Source of the DNA: 58-81 sp012729145
GTDB taxonomy: Bacteria > Synergistota > Synergistia > Synergistales > Thermovirgaceae
Length of the DNA stretch: 64,000 bases
Reading direction: 5' to 3'
NCBI GenBank assembly: GCA_040770625.1
Contig: JAXGIW010000005.1
Location: forward strand, 62,001 to 126,000
Below are positions 50,753 through 59,592 of the stretch, one piece after another. The position numbers and the translations under genes are program-made. The first letter of the stretch is position 1. Every line of letters starts with the position of its first letter. The notes beneath the pieces were generated by a model. It searched no databases. It saw only the letters and a list, made by a program, of their open reading frames with translations, and was not told the DNA's origin.

Positions 50753-52057
50753 TTATGGGTTAAGTCGGTATATTGTTCTCGGGAAGGGAATGGTCTCCCT
50801 GATATGGGGGAGGCCGCAGACCCATGCGACAACCCTCTCTATTCCCATCCCAAAGCCGCTGTGTACGAATGTGCCGTATCTCCTCAGGTCAAGGTACCAG
50901 CCGTATGAGTCCTCAGGAAGTTTCTCCTCGATTATTCTTTTGTGAAGGAGTTCGAAGGAATCCTCCCTCTGTGAGCCGCCTATGATCTCCCCGTAACCCT
51001 CCGGTGCCAGGAGGTCGTCGCAGAGGACCAGATCCTCCCTTTCAGGGTGCTGCTTCATGTAGAATGCCTTGATCTTCTTGGGGTAGCACTCCACGAAAAG
51101 AGGCCTGTCGAACTGCTGGGTGAGGATCGTCTCGTCCTCTCCTCCGAAGTCAGTTCCGAAATCTATGGGGCTACCCAGCTTTTGAAGCATAATCACCGCC
51201 TCGTCGTAATTTATGTGATGGAAGGGGGGTTTCACGCGTTCCAGGGGTTCCGTGTCCCTCCCTATCTGGGCCAGTTCGGAAGCGCAGTGCTCGAGGACGC
51301 TTTGAACGATATAGGATACCAGGTTCTCCTGGAGGGTCATATTGTCCTTGTGATCGTAGAACGCCACCTCGGGTTCTATCATCCAGAACTCCGTCAGGTG
51401 CCTTCTGGTCTTGGATTTCTCTGCCCTGAAAGTGGGGCCGAAGGTGTAGACCTTGCCGAAGGCTGCAGCTGCTGCCTCGGCATAGAGCTGACCCGTCTGG
51501 GCCAGGTAGGCGTTGCCCAGGTCGAAGTAGGGTACCTCGAAAAGACCCGATGCGCCCTCTCCTATCGCCCCGGTGAGGATGGGGCTGTCGACAAGAAGGA
51601 AACCGCTGTTATGGAGGTACTCCCTGGCTGACCAGATCACCCTCTCCCGGATCCTCATCACTGCAAGCTGGCTTGCACTGCGAAGCCAAAGATGCCTGTT
51701 GTCAAGAAGGAAATCTATTCCGTGGTCCTTTTTCCCTATGGGGTATTCGTCGGTAGGGTTATGCAGTACCCCGATCCCGGTCACGTTCAACTCGAAACCT
51801 GAAGGTGCCCTTTCATCTCTTTTGACCTTGCCGGTAACCTCGAGTGATGCCTCGAGCCAGAGGTTCCGGGCGGCAAGGAACTGATCCTCGGTCACCTCAC
51901 CCTTTACTACCACTCCCTGGACGAACCCCGTGCCGTCGCGGAGCTGCAGGAAGTGGATCTTCCCGGAACTTCGCTTGTTGTACATCCAGCACTTGATTTT
52001 AACCTCTTCACCCTCATGTTTGGACAGATCGCTGATATAGACCCAGGGAACCGTCAT
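50753..52057 (-). CDS. asnS: Asparaginyl-tRNA synthetase
   Basis: Class IIb aminoacyl-tRNA synthetase of 434 residues charging tRNA-Asn. An N-terminal OB-fold anticodon-binding domain (about 1-100) precedes the class II core with motif 2 (FRAEKSKTRRHLTEFWMIEPE) and motif 3 (GFGMGIERVVAW). The overall form and GEGASGLFEVPYF segment favour AsnRS over AspRS. The ATG at 52057 is preceded by AAGGAGG. It is the first gene of a two-gene unit with the PPDK_N-type protein. No T-box leader is seen upstream. Divergent from the M20 hydrolase gene. Confidence 0.94.
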   Translation of the reverse strand: MTVPWVYISDLSKHEGEEVKIKCWMYNKRSSGKIHFLQLRDGTGFVQGVVVKGEVTEDQFLAARNLWLEASLEVTGKVKRDERAPSGFELNVTGIGVLHNPTDEYPIGKKDHGIDFLLDNRHLWLRSASQLAVMRIRERVIWSAREYLHNSGFLLVDSPILTGAIGEGASGLFEVPYFDLGNAYLAQTGQLYAEAAAAAFGKVYTFGPTFRAEKSKTRRHLTEFWMIEPEVAFYDHKDNMTLQENLVSYIVQSVLEHCASELAQIGRDTEPLERVKPPFHHINYDEAVIMLQKLGSPIDFGTDFGGEDETILTQQFDRPLFVECYPKKIKAFYMKQHPEREDLVLCDDLLAPEGYGEIIGGSQREDSFELLHKRIIEEKLPEDSYGWYLDLRRYGTFVHSGFGMGIERVVAWVCGLPHIRETIPFPRTIYRLNP

Positions 52058-52180
52058 GGAAAGACCTCCTTCATTTCGTGGCATGTCCTGAATGTATGAC
52101 AGTATGATACACTAACACATATTCGATTTTCGGGACTTGATGCAAAGAGACGATACCCGAAAAGGGGGTGACGGACCTCG

Positions 52181-53377
52181 ATGGTGATGAAAGGCATTGA
52201 CCCTTCTCTTGTTGAACAGCTCCGTTCAGATGCAGAAGAGGCAGCAAGCGAGACCATAGCCTGGCGTAGGGAGTTCCACCAGTTCCCCGAACTGGCCTTC
52301 GAGGAGACCGTCACTTCTTCCCGGATCGCCGCTGTCCTGTCCGAAATGCCTTCGGTGAGGGTGATAAGAGGTTTCGGAGCACCCACATGTGTTCTGGGCA
52401 TCCTGAGGGAGGATATCGATGCCCCCGCCCTCACCCTCAGGGCCGATATCGATGCTCTGGCTATCGAAGAGGAGAGCGGACTGCCATTTGCCTCCTGTTT
52501 CCCAGGGGTGATGCACGCTTGCGGGCATGACGCCCATATAGCCACCCTTCTCGGTGCCGCCAGGATACTTTCTCAACGGGCTTCCCTTCTCGAGAGGCCC
52601 GTTATTTTCTTGTTCCAGCCCGCCGAAGAGGGTAAGGGTGGGGCAAAAAGGATCGTCGATGCCGGATTCTTCCGCGAATTTTCCATTGAAGCCGTCCTGG
52701 GCCTTCACTTCTGGCCAAGGCTGCCCTTCGGCCAGATGGTCACCCGAAAGGGGGCCATCACGGCCTTCTCCGACAGGGTCCACGTTACCGTGAACGGTAT
52801 GACGGCCCATGCGGCATCGCCCCATTTCGGAGTGGACCCGACGGTGGTGGCGGCCCACATCCTGCTCTCCCTGCAGGATATTATCAGCCGTGAAAAGGAT
52901 CCCCAGTCAACGGCAGTGATCTCCTTCGGCCAGATAGAGACGGGGGAGGCTTACAATATAATCCCCGGCAGCACCCATATGTGGGGCACCGTAAGGGTCC
53001 ATGACCTTGCTGTCAGGGATTTCATCCAGAAGAGGATCGAGGAGATGGTCCCCCTTGTGGCCAGCGCCCACCGGGCGATGGCCAACGTGGAATACATGAG
53101 GAATTATCCTTCGCTAGTCAACGATGGCACACTTACGGAAATGGTCCTGGAAAAAGCCAGGGAGTTCTTCTCGTCTGCAGGAGGTGGAGTTGCCGAACTG
53201 GAACGACCGCTTCTGGCAGGGGAGGATTTCGCCTTTTACTCGCTGGCCGTCCCGTCCTGTTTCATGCTTATCGGGACGGGAGGAGAGCTCAGTCTCCACA
53301 ACCCTCATTACGACGTCCCGGAGGACCTTCTCCCCCTCGCGGCCGCGTGGGAGGCTTTCCTGGCTCTTTCTCTGTAA
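52181..53377 (+). CDS. M20-family amidohydrolase (N-acyl amino acid hydrolase/hippurate hydrolase type)
   Basis: Predicted metallo-amidohydrolase of 398 residues that removes acyl or aminoacyl groups. Metal-binding segments are MHACGHDAH, PAEEGKGGA, ADIDAL and a C-terminal LHNPHYDVPEDL; the dimerisation (lid) domain is about 190-310. The pattern is that of M20D enzymes such as N-acyl-L-amino acid and indole-acetyl amino acid hydrolases. No signal peptide; cytoplasmic. The ATG at 52181 is chosen behind AAAGGGGGTGA; GTG 52184 and ATG 52187 are close alternatives. The acyl-CoA synthetase follows by 96 bases, so deacylated acids may be activated, but this is an inference. Confidence 0.88.
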   Translation: MVMKGIDPSLVEQLRSDAEEAASETIAWRREFHQFPELAFEETVTSSRIAAVLSEMPSVRVIRGFGAPTCVLGILREDIDAPALTLRADIDALAIEEESGLPFASCFPGVMHACGHDAHIATLLGAARILSQRASLLERPVIFLFQPAEEGKGGAKRIVDAGFFREFSIEAVLGLHFWPRLPFGQMVTRKGAITAFSDRVHVTVNGMTAHAASPHFGVDPTVVAAHILLSLQDIISREKDPQSTAVISFGQIETGEAYNIIPGSTHMWGTVRVHDLAVRDFIQKRIEEMVPLVASAHRAMANVEYMRNYPSLVNDGTLTEMVLEKAREFFSSAGGGVAELERPLLAGEDFAFYSLAVPSCFMLIGTGGELSLHNPHYDVPEDLLPLAAAWEAFLALSL

Positions 53378-53473
53378 CATTTTCGTGTTTCAAGGGGGTA
53401 CAATAGGACCGTTCCAGGAAGAGAACGGTCCCAGTGTGGATCTCATACATTCTTTTTTCGGAGGGACAATGGC

Positions 53474-54949
53474 GTGAACGTGAGGCTCGAAGAAAAGATC
53501 ATTTCCCAATGCGACAGGTCCAACGGAGAGCGTGCCATATGGTGGAGAGGGGCCTGGTGGTCCCGAAAGGTGCTGGCCGACCTGGCCTTGCAGTACGAGA
53601 CCAGGCTGAAGGAGAGCGGCTTCAGGGAAGGGAACAGGATAGCTGCGCTGATGCCCAACTGTCCGGCATTTCTTGCATTGATGATCTCCGTCTGGAAGGC
53701 CGGCGGGACCCTGATGCCACTGAACCTGCAGGCCGGACTTGCCTCGACGATGGATATCCTGGCCCACTCCGACGTATCCGCCGTTTTTCTCCCTCAGGGC
53801 ATGGAGCAGCTGGCCCAGGGACTTTCCTCTTCGGGTCTGCCCGCCATCGGAATGCCTCTGGACGGCCCTCTTCCGTCCTTCCAGTCAAGGTCATGTGAGA
53901 AATCGGACCCCGAGATCGCCGTTCTTTTCTACACCTCAGGCACCACAGGAATGCCGAAGGGTGTTCCCATAACCCACTCGAACCTTATGGACAACGTGAC
54001 CAAATCCATAACCCACTTCAAGGACCTTGTTGACGACGATATCTTCATCAATGTGCTCCCCAACTTTCATACGCTGGGCTTTACCACTAGCGGACTCCTT
54101 CCGCTTCTTGGGGGGTACCCCCAGGCCATAATGCCCACCTTCATGCCCCCGGAGAACGCCATCGAGGCCATCAAAGCAGCGGAAGTCTCGGTGATGATAG
54201 CAGTACCGACCATGGTCGCATTGATGTTAGGTGCCTTAGCCAGGGGGGTCGAACCGCCGTCGTCGCTCAGGCTTTTGGTCACCGGAGGAGACAAGTTCCC
54301 GGAAAGGCTTGACGCCAGGACGAGACAGTTGCTCGGGGTGTCAGTCCTTGAGGGTTACGGGCTTACCGAGACATCCCCCGTTGTTGCCGTGAACGAGGGG
54401 GTGGCCAGGAGAAAGCTCGGAACGGTCGGGACCGTTCTTGAAGGGTTCGATGTCGAGGTAAGGGGCCCCGAAGGCGATGTCCTCCCCGCCGGTTCAGAGG
54501 GTACGCTGTGGCTCAGGGGGCCGTCGGTCTTCGGCGGTTATTTCAGGGCACCTGAGATAACCAGGGAGAAGATCCGGGACGGATGGTTCAACACCGGCGA
54601 CGTGGTCAGGATAGACGAAGAGGGTTATGTGACCATCCTGGACAGGGTAACGGACATCATAATCGTGGGTGGGTTCAATGTTTACCCCACCGAGATCGAG
54701 GGCGTCATCCAGCAGATGCCCGGAGTGAAAGAGTGTGCCGTTGTGGGGGTTCAGCACCCGGTTAGCGGAGAGATAGTGAAAGCTTATGTCATACCCTCCG
54801 GAGAGCCGAAGATCTCGGCCAGGGACGTCATATCCTTCTCAAGGGAACACCTGGCTCACTACAAGATACCCAGGATAGTGGAGTTCATAGACGAGATGCC
54901 CAGATCTAGCATCGGCAAGATCCTGAAGAGAGAGCTCAGGAAGGTTTGA
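53474..54949 (+). CDS. AMP-dependent acyl-CoA synthetase
   Basis: ATP-dependent acid:CoA ligase of 491 residues. It has the A3 motif YTSGTTGMPKG, the A5 segment EGYGLTETSP, the A7 segment FNTGDVV, the A8 hinge region DIIIVGGFNVYP and the final catalytic lysine in SSIGKILKRELRK. It is of ordinary length and motif order for fatty-acyl or aryl acid ligases. The start is GTG at 53474 behind GGAGGGAC. It may be coupled with the M20 hydrolase upstream and with the CitC-like ligase downstream (37 bases). The acid used cannot be named. Compare the more divergent paralogue at 12342-14087. Confidence 0.9.
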   Translation: MNVRLEEKIISQCDRSNGERAIWWRGAWWSRKVLADLALQYETRLKESGFREGNRIAALMPNCPAFLALMISVWKAGGTLMPLNLQAGLASTMDILAHSDVSAVFLPQGMEQLAQGLSSSGLPAIGMPLDGPLPSFQSRSCEKSDPEIAVLFYTSGTTGMPKGVPITHSNLMDNVTKSITHFKDLVDDDIFINVLPNFHTLGFTTSGLLPLLGGYPQAIMPTFMPPENAIEAIKAAEVSVMIAVPTMVALMLGALARGVEPPSSLRLLVTGGDKFPERLDARTRQLLGVSVLEGYGLTETSPVVAVNEGVARRKLGTVGTVLEGFDVEVRGPEGDVLPAGSEGTLWLRGPSVFGGYFRAPEITREKIRDGWFNTGDVVRIDEEGYVTILDRVTDIIIVGGFNVYPTEIEGVIQQMPGVKECAVVGVQHPVSGEIVKAYVIPSGEPKISARDVISFSREHLAHYKIPRIVEFIDEMPRSSIGKILKRELRKV

Positions 54950-54986
54950 AGCCGGCGGCACTGCGGCTTCTGGAGGAACAGGACCA

Positions 54987-56048
54987 TTGTTCGGCATCAA
55001 CATAAGGACTTTTGAAAAGCTGGGTCCTGAAGAAAGGTCCCTTCTGGAAGGATTCCTACAGGGTTTTGGATTGTCCTGGGAGGGACATTCCGATCTTTCT
55101 GTCCTTGTGGAGGATGAAAGCGGCAGGCTGATCGGAACGGGGAGCCTCAGCGGGAACGTGATCAAGATGATGGCCGTAGACCCGGAGTGGCAGGAGTATG
55201 GCCTTTCGGGGACCATTGTTTCCAGGCTCGTGGAGTGGGGGCGTTCCCGCGGCAAGACGCATTTTTTTGTCTTCACCAAACCCGGATCTGCCGACCCCTT
55301 CACCCGGTTCGGCTTCAGGGAGATAGCAAGATACGACCCCTTTGCCGTTCTTCTGGAAATGGGGATACCGGGGATCGACCAGTTCAGGGAGTATCTGGCC
55401 TCCTGCCGGCAGAAAGATGTCACGGCCGGCAAGATCGGGGGTGCAGTTGTTAACTGCAACCCATTTACCAGGGGTCACCAGTTCCTTATCGAAAAAGCCG
55501 CATCCCTTTCTGCGCACCTCTACGTGATCGTAGTCGAGGCCGATCTTTCATCGTTCCCCTTCAGGGACCGTATCGAACTGGTAAGATGCGGGACTTCGCA
55601 CCTTCCGAACGTGACAGTCCTCAGGAGCGGTGACTACGCAGTTTCTCCCGCCACTTTTCCCTCCTATTTTCTGAAGGATTCTTCCAAGGCAGAGATAGCA
55701 TCCATCCAGGCAAGGATGGACGTAACACTCTTCGGCAACCTCTTCGTCCCCGAGCTTGGCATCTCGGTGAGGTTCGTGGGGACCGAGCCGTACTGTCCAG
55801 TTACAGGTGCCTACAACGAAGCTATGAGGGAGGTCCTTCCACCTCTCGGGGTCGATCTCAAGGTGATCCCCCGGCTTGAGATCGAGGAGGGATCGGTAGT
55901 ATCGGCCTCGACGGTAAGGTCCATGCTGAAGAGCGGCAACTGGGAGATCGTACGGGAAATGGTCCCTGACTGCACCTGGGAGTATCTCCGCTCCGACCGG
56001 GGGAGGGATGCCATTGAAAGGATCCGCAGGTCCCAGGGGCGTCACTGA
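54987..56048 (+). CDS. citC: [Citrate (pro-3S)-lyase] ligase-like protein (CitC)
   Basis: A protein of 353 residues with an N-terminal GNAT-like region (about 1-130, ending in FTRFGFREIARYDPFAVL) and a nucleotidyl-transferase domain with the NPFTRGHQFLIE motif, STVR and a C-terminal SGNWEIVREMVP segment. This layout is CitC, which acetylates the prosthetic group of citrate lyase. No citDEF or citX gene is in the window, so it is an orphan here and could serve lyase subunits elsewhere. TTG 54987 is used with GGAGGAACAGG upstream. Its last 7 bases overlap the convergent HAD gene. Confidence 0.88.
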   Translation: MFGINIRTFEKLGPEERSLLEGFLQGFGLSWEGHSDLSVLVEDESGRLIGTGSLSGNVIKMMAVDPEWQEYGLSGTIVSRLVEWGRSRGKTHFFVFTKPGSADPFTRFGFREIARYDPFAVLLEMGIPGIDQFREYLASCRQKDVTAGKIGGAVVNCNPFTRGHQFLIEKAASLSAHLYVIVVEADLSSFPFRDRIELVRCGTSHLPNVTVLRSGDYAVSPATFPSYFLKDSSKAEIASIQARMDVTLFGNLFVPELGISVRFVGTEPYCPVTGAYNEAMREVLPPLGVDLKVIPRLEIEEGSVVSASTVRSMLKSGNWEIVREMVPDCTWEYLRSDRGRDAIERIRRSQGRH

Positions 56049-56863
56049 TCGAAGAGAACCTCCGAAAGAGCTTCCTCCAGCGTTGAGTAGAAAGCCTGCG
56101 GCCCTGAAAGAAGATCGCCCACCGCGATAAATCTGCCCCTCCGGTAACCTTCGAAAGCCTTCCTGTCACTCTCGGTGTCCCCGAAGAAGAGGATCCTCTC
56201 CACCGACAGGATCCTCTCCAGTTCAAAGAGCCCCTCCGCGGAGGGTTTCAGGATCCCCCGATCGGCGGTTATGCAGCGTTGCAGCGGAAGATCGGTCCAT
56301 CCCAGGATCTCCAGGGCTAGGCCCATCTCGATGTCGTTCCTGCCGGTATAGACCCCGACAGGGTAACCGAGTTCCTTCCAGTGTGCGCAAAGCATAGGTC
56401 TTTCAGTCTTCCAGGCGCCGACACCATCTATGAAGGTCGGGGGCTGCCCTGACAGGTCCCGGGAGATCGATCCTCCCAGGTAGATCTCCTCGCATATCTT
56501 CCTGACGATAGCGCGGTCCACAACCCCTCCGAACAGTGAAGCTGCACGCTTTGGCGGATCGTCGCCGCAGAGAGCAAGGACCCTGTCCCAATCGGTCAGA
56601 GAGGGGGCAGTACCGGCTTCGAGCATCTCCCCGGAAGATGCCACCCATGACAGAAAGATCCATGCGATGTCGTAATCATCGTTGAAGCCGGGGTGCAGTT
56701 TTGCGCCACGGTAATGGTCCCCGGTGAAAATGTTTTCGCTGCTCCGAAAGTTCAGGAAATGGCTCAGATAGAATCGAACTGCCCCAGAAACCGCCGCCGG
56801 GAAGGAGCAGGAGGTGTCTATGAGGACGCCGTCCACGTCGAAGACGAGTCCGGTGGCCTTCAC
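56042..56863 (-). CDS. HAD-superfamily hydrolase in the histidine operon (candidate histidinol-phosphate phosphatase)
   Basis: HAD hydrolase of 273 residues: motif I FDVDGVLIDT at the N-terminus, motif II in VGVYTGRNDIE, and motif III/IV GILKPSAEG and FFGDTESDRKA. The first Asp of motif I is the nucleophile. A large cap domain lies between about 15 and 150. Its ATG overlaps the hisIE stop by 4 bases, so it is translated as the last gene of the his operon. No hisN- or PHP-type (hisK) phosphatase gene is visible in the operon, and a HAD phosphatase there fits that step. The assignment is positional inference. Confidence 0.75.
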   Translation of the reverse strand: MKATGLVFDVDGVLIDTSCSFPAAVSGAVRFYLSHFLNFRSSENIFTGDHYRGAKLHPGFNDDYDIAWIFLSWVASSGEMLEAGTAPSLTDWDRVLALCGDDPPKRAASLFGGVVDRAIVRKICEEIYLGGSISRDLSGQPPTFIDGVGAWKTERPMLCAHWKELGYPVGVYTGRNDIEMGLALEILGWTDLPLQRCITADRGILKPSAEGLFELERILSVERILFFGDTESDRKAFEGYRRGRFIAVGDLLSGPQAFYSTLEEALSEVLFDQ

Positions 56864-57489
56864 TCTCTCATCCTCTCCCTGTGGCGTTCTTCGAGCTCTG
56901 ACCAGATCTCCGGGAGTTCCACGTCCATTGCCAGGGCAGCGACCATGGTGTGAAAGAAAAGGTCCGCTGCCTCCGATATGAAGGCCTTCCGGTCACCCGA
57001 GGCTGCCGCAAGGGCGGTCTCGACACCCTCCTCGCCGACTTTCTGGGCCACCCGCGGAACTCCCTCTGAGAGAAGTCTGGCTGTGTAGCTATCACTTGGG
57101 GAGGCTTTTGAGCGGTCCTTCAGGAACCTCCACAGCTTTCCAGGAAAGGTGGCTCCGTCGGAAGAAGCGGGACCATCTACGTTGAAGCAGCTCACCGATC
57201 CTGTGTGACAGGCCGGTCCAGATGGCTTTACCAGCGCCAGAAGAGAATCATTGTCGCAGTCCTTCAGGATGTCCACGACCTTCATGGTATTGCCGCTAGT
57301 GGCACCCTTATGCCAGATCTCCTTTCTTGACCTGCTGTAAAAGACCATCTCCCCCCTGCGGGCGGTCTCTTCAAGAGCCTGGCGGTTGGCCCAGGCCAGC
57401 ATCAGTACCTCACCGGTGGAGATATCCTGAAGGATCACCGGCACCAGGCCCGCATCATCGAAACGGATCGATCCTGTATCAAATCCCAT
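56860..57489 (-). CDS. hisIE: Bifunctional phosphoribosyl-AMP cyclohydrolase / phosphoribosyl-ATP pyrophosphatase
   Basis: A fused enzyme of 209 residues for the second and third histidine steps. The HisI half (about 1-105) has VLMLAWANRQALEET and the metal-binding DCDNDSLL and HTGSVSCF segments; the HisE half (about 118-205) has SYTARLL, KVGEEGVETALAA and EAADLFFHTM. GGAGGTGCGATGA ends just before the ATG at 57489. It overlaps hisF by 11 bases and the HAD gene by 4 bases. Length is normal for the fused form. Confidence 0.94.
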   Translation of the reverse strand: MGFDTGSIRFDDAGLVPVILQDISTGEVLMLAWANRQALEETARRGEMVFYSRSRKEIWHKGATSGNTMKVVDILKDCDNDSLLALVKPSGPACHTGSVSCFNVDGPASSDGATFPGKLWRFLKDRSKASPSDSYTARLLSEGVPRVAQKVGEEGVETALAAASGDRKAFISEAADLFFHTMVAALAMDVELPEIWSELEERHRERMRE

Positions 57490-58261
57490 TCATCGCACCT
57501 CCGGCCTCAATTCTCATGGGTATGCCCCGGGACGAAAGTTCAGCCTTGAGTTCGCCGATCCTTACGGTCCCGAAGTGGAAGACCGAAGCTGCCAGGGCAG
57601 CGTCGGCGCCTGAGCGGAACGCCTCGAGGAAATGCTCCTTCCTGCCGGCTCCTCCTGAAGCGATGACAGGAACCTGAACAGAAGAGGTTACTGCCTCGAT
57701 GCATTCCCTATCGTAACCTTCCAGGGTTCCGTCCGAATCAATCGAAGTGAGGAGGATCTCCCCGCACCCAAGGCTGCAGGCCTTCCGTACCCAGGAGAGC
57801 AGATCGATACCGGCAGGTTCCGTTCCTGCCCTGACCATGACATCCCAATGCCCCGGAGCGGTCCGGAGGGCATCGACGGCCAGGACCACGGCCTGTGACC
57901 CCAAAAGAGATGCACACCTCCTGATAAGGTCAGGATCCCTTACGGCAGCCGTGTTCAGGGACACCTTGTCCGCGCCGTGGGCGATGATCCTCCTGGCCTG
58001 GGAATCGTCGACGATACCGCCCCCGACGGTGAAGGGGATGAAGAGCCTGTCCGCAACGTAACCGACCCAATCCAGCATTGTGCCCCTGTCGCTAAGGGAG
58101 GCACTGATGTCAAGGAAGACCAGTTCGTCGGCCCCCTCGGACATGTACTCTGCGGCCATGGAGGCAGGGTCTCCGGCATCCCTCAGCTCCCTGAAGCGGA
58201 TACCTTTGACAACCCTTCCATCCTTCACGTCAAGACATGGGATGATCCGTCTTGTCAGCAA
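57479..58261 (-). CDS. hisF: Imidazole glycerol phosphate synthase, cyclase subunit
   Basis: A (beta/alpha)8-barrel enzyme of 260 residues that, with HisH, makes imidazole glycerol phosphate and AICAR. It begins RRIIPCLDVKDGRVVKG (catalytic Asp near residue 11) and has the VDAL segment with the second Asp, the VGGGI and ASGGAG phosphate-binding loops, and a normal length. TTG at 58261 is selected because GGAGGTGA stands before it and it gives the standard N-terminus; a longer frame to 58339 runs into hisA. Start overlaps the hisA end by 7 bases. HisH is three genes up the operon. Confidence 0.93.
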   Translation of the reverse strand: MLTRRIIPCLDVKDGRVVKGIRFRELRDAGDPASMAAEYMSEGADELVFLDISASLSDRGTMLDWVGYVADRLFIPFTVGGGIVDDSQARRIIAHGADKVSLNTAAVRDPDLIRRCASLLGSQAVVLAVDALRTAPGHWDVMVRAGTEPAGIDLLSWVRKACSLGCGEILLTSIDSDGTLEGYDRECIEAVTSSVQVPVIASGGAGRKEHFLEAFRSGADAALAASVFHFGTVRIGELKAELSSRGIPMRIEAGGAMNGI

Positions 58262-58974
58262 GGTCCCGTCACCTCCAGGGCCTTTACGGGGTCGATGGTA
58301 CCCTCGTAAAAGGCTTTGCCTATCACGCAACCGCTGCATCCGATCTCTCTGAGCATGATAAGGTCGGCCAGGGAGGATATCCCGCCCGCGGCGGTTATTG
58401 AGCAGAAGGTACCGCTCCTTAGAATGGAACGATAAAGACCGAGGTCCGGACCCAGGAGGGTACCGTCCCTTTCTGTGGAGGTTACGAGAAAATCACGAAA
58501 GCCGTGCCTTGAGAGGACCTCGATGGCCTTCGCGGGGGAGATCACTGAAAGGGATCGCCAGCCTGAATGGGCGACAAACCCGTCCCTGGAGTCCACTACT
58601 GGAATGATGCTGTCACCGAAAGAGCGGAAGATCCTTTCTGGCATATCCGGTGAGGTAAAGAGAAGGCTTCCGACCATTGCCATGGAGGCACCCGATCTTA
58701 GGGCAAGTTCGATATCTTCAAGGGTCCTGAGGCCTCCCCCAAAACGTATGGAGAGGCCTGTCGAGGCGAGTCGGGGGAGAAGTCCGAGGTGAACGGGGGC
58801 GCCCTGTCTTGCGCCGTCAAGATCTACAACGTGAAGATGGGAGAATCCCATCCGGGCAAAGGAGTTGGCTGCCTCCATGGGCTCAATGGGGTAGGTAACG
58901 CTACTTTTGAAATCACCCTTAAGAAGCCTGCACACCTTCCCGTCCTGAAGGTCAATGGCCGGATATATCTTCAT
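58255..58974 (-). CDS. hisA: ProFAR isomerase (phosphoribosylformimino-5-aminoimidazole carboxamide ribotide isomerase)
   Basis: A (beta/alpha)8-barrel isomerase of 239 residues acting on ProFAR. It starts YPAIDLQDGKVCRLLKGDF (catalytic Asp), has VVDLDGA, FGGGLRTLED, and VDSRDGFVAHSGWR (second catalytic Asp), and AAGGISSLADL. ATG at 58974 is preceded by the hisH stop with 3 bases between. It overlaps hisF by 7 bases. Nothing unusual in size or motif. Confidence 0.94.
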   Translation of the reverse strand: MKIYPAIDLQDGKVCRLLKGDFKSSVTYPIEPMEAANSFARMGFSHLHVVDLDGARQGAPVHLGLLPRLASTGLSIRFGGGLRTLEDIELALRSGASMAMVGSLLFTSPDMPERIFRSFGDSIIPVVDSRDGFVAHSGWRSLSVISPAKAIEVLSRHGFRDFLVTSTERDGTLLGPDLGLYRSILRSGTFCSITAAGGISSLADLIMLREIGCSGCVIGKAFYEGTIDPVKALEVTGPC

Positions 58975-58977
58975 TGC

Positions 58978-59592
58978 CTAAACCCCCAGTTCCTTCAATG
59001 TCCGAGAGAGAATCTCAAGCCCCCGGAAGCCGCTCCTCTCCGGGTGGAACTGAAAGCCGATGGTCCTGTCCCTTTTTACGACAGAGGAAAAGCAGGTCTC
59101 ATCGACAGTTGTTGTCGCCACGGTATCTCTCCCCGGAGCAAGGCCGTAGGAGTGTACGAAATAGAAACAGTCCAGCCCGGGCCTGGTTGCTATGCCGCCG
59201 GGACGGGGGACTACCCATTCAAGGCTGTTCCATCCGACATGAGGCAGCTTTCGGGTCCCGGAGAGAATATCGACAACCCCCTGAAAGATTCCCAGTCCTT
59301 TGGTCCACCCTCTCTCGGTGCTTCCTTCGCACAGGATCTGCATTCCGAGGCAGATGCCGATCAGGGGCCGTTCCATCCTTACCCATTCGGATATGAAGGA
59401 AGGCCAGCCGCGGGAGAACAGGGATGCCATTGCCGACGGGAAAGACCCCACTCCGGGAAGCAGGAGGGCCTCCAGAACCCCCGAACATGGGGCATCCGGA
59501 GAATCCAGGGCCGCACTGTCCCTCCCGAGGTGCTTCAGAGCCCTCTCAACATTACCTATGTTCCCGGCTCCGTAGTCGATCAGGCCTATCAT
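58978..59592 (-). CDS. hisH: Imidazole glycerol phosphate synthase, glutamine amidotransferase subunit
   Basis: Class I glutamine amidotransferase of 204 residues that supplies ammonia to HisF. The nucleophile is in GICLGMQ and the His/Glu partners in FQFHPERSG. The oxyanion strand GVGSFPSAM is present. The ATG overlaps the hisB stop by 4 bases (ATGA). Size is normal. It lies three genes upstream of hisF, with hisA between. Confidence 0.94.
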   Translation of the reverse strand: MIGLIDYGAGNIGNVERALKHLGRDSAALDSPDAPCSGVLEALLLPGVGSFPSAMASLFSRGWPSFISEWVRMERPLIGICLGMQILCEGSTERGWTKGLGIFQGVVDILSGTRKLPHVGWNSLEWVVPRPGGIATRPGLDCFYFVHSYGLAPGRDTVATTTVDETCFSSVVKRDRTIGFQFHPERSGFRGLEILSRTLKELGV

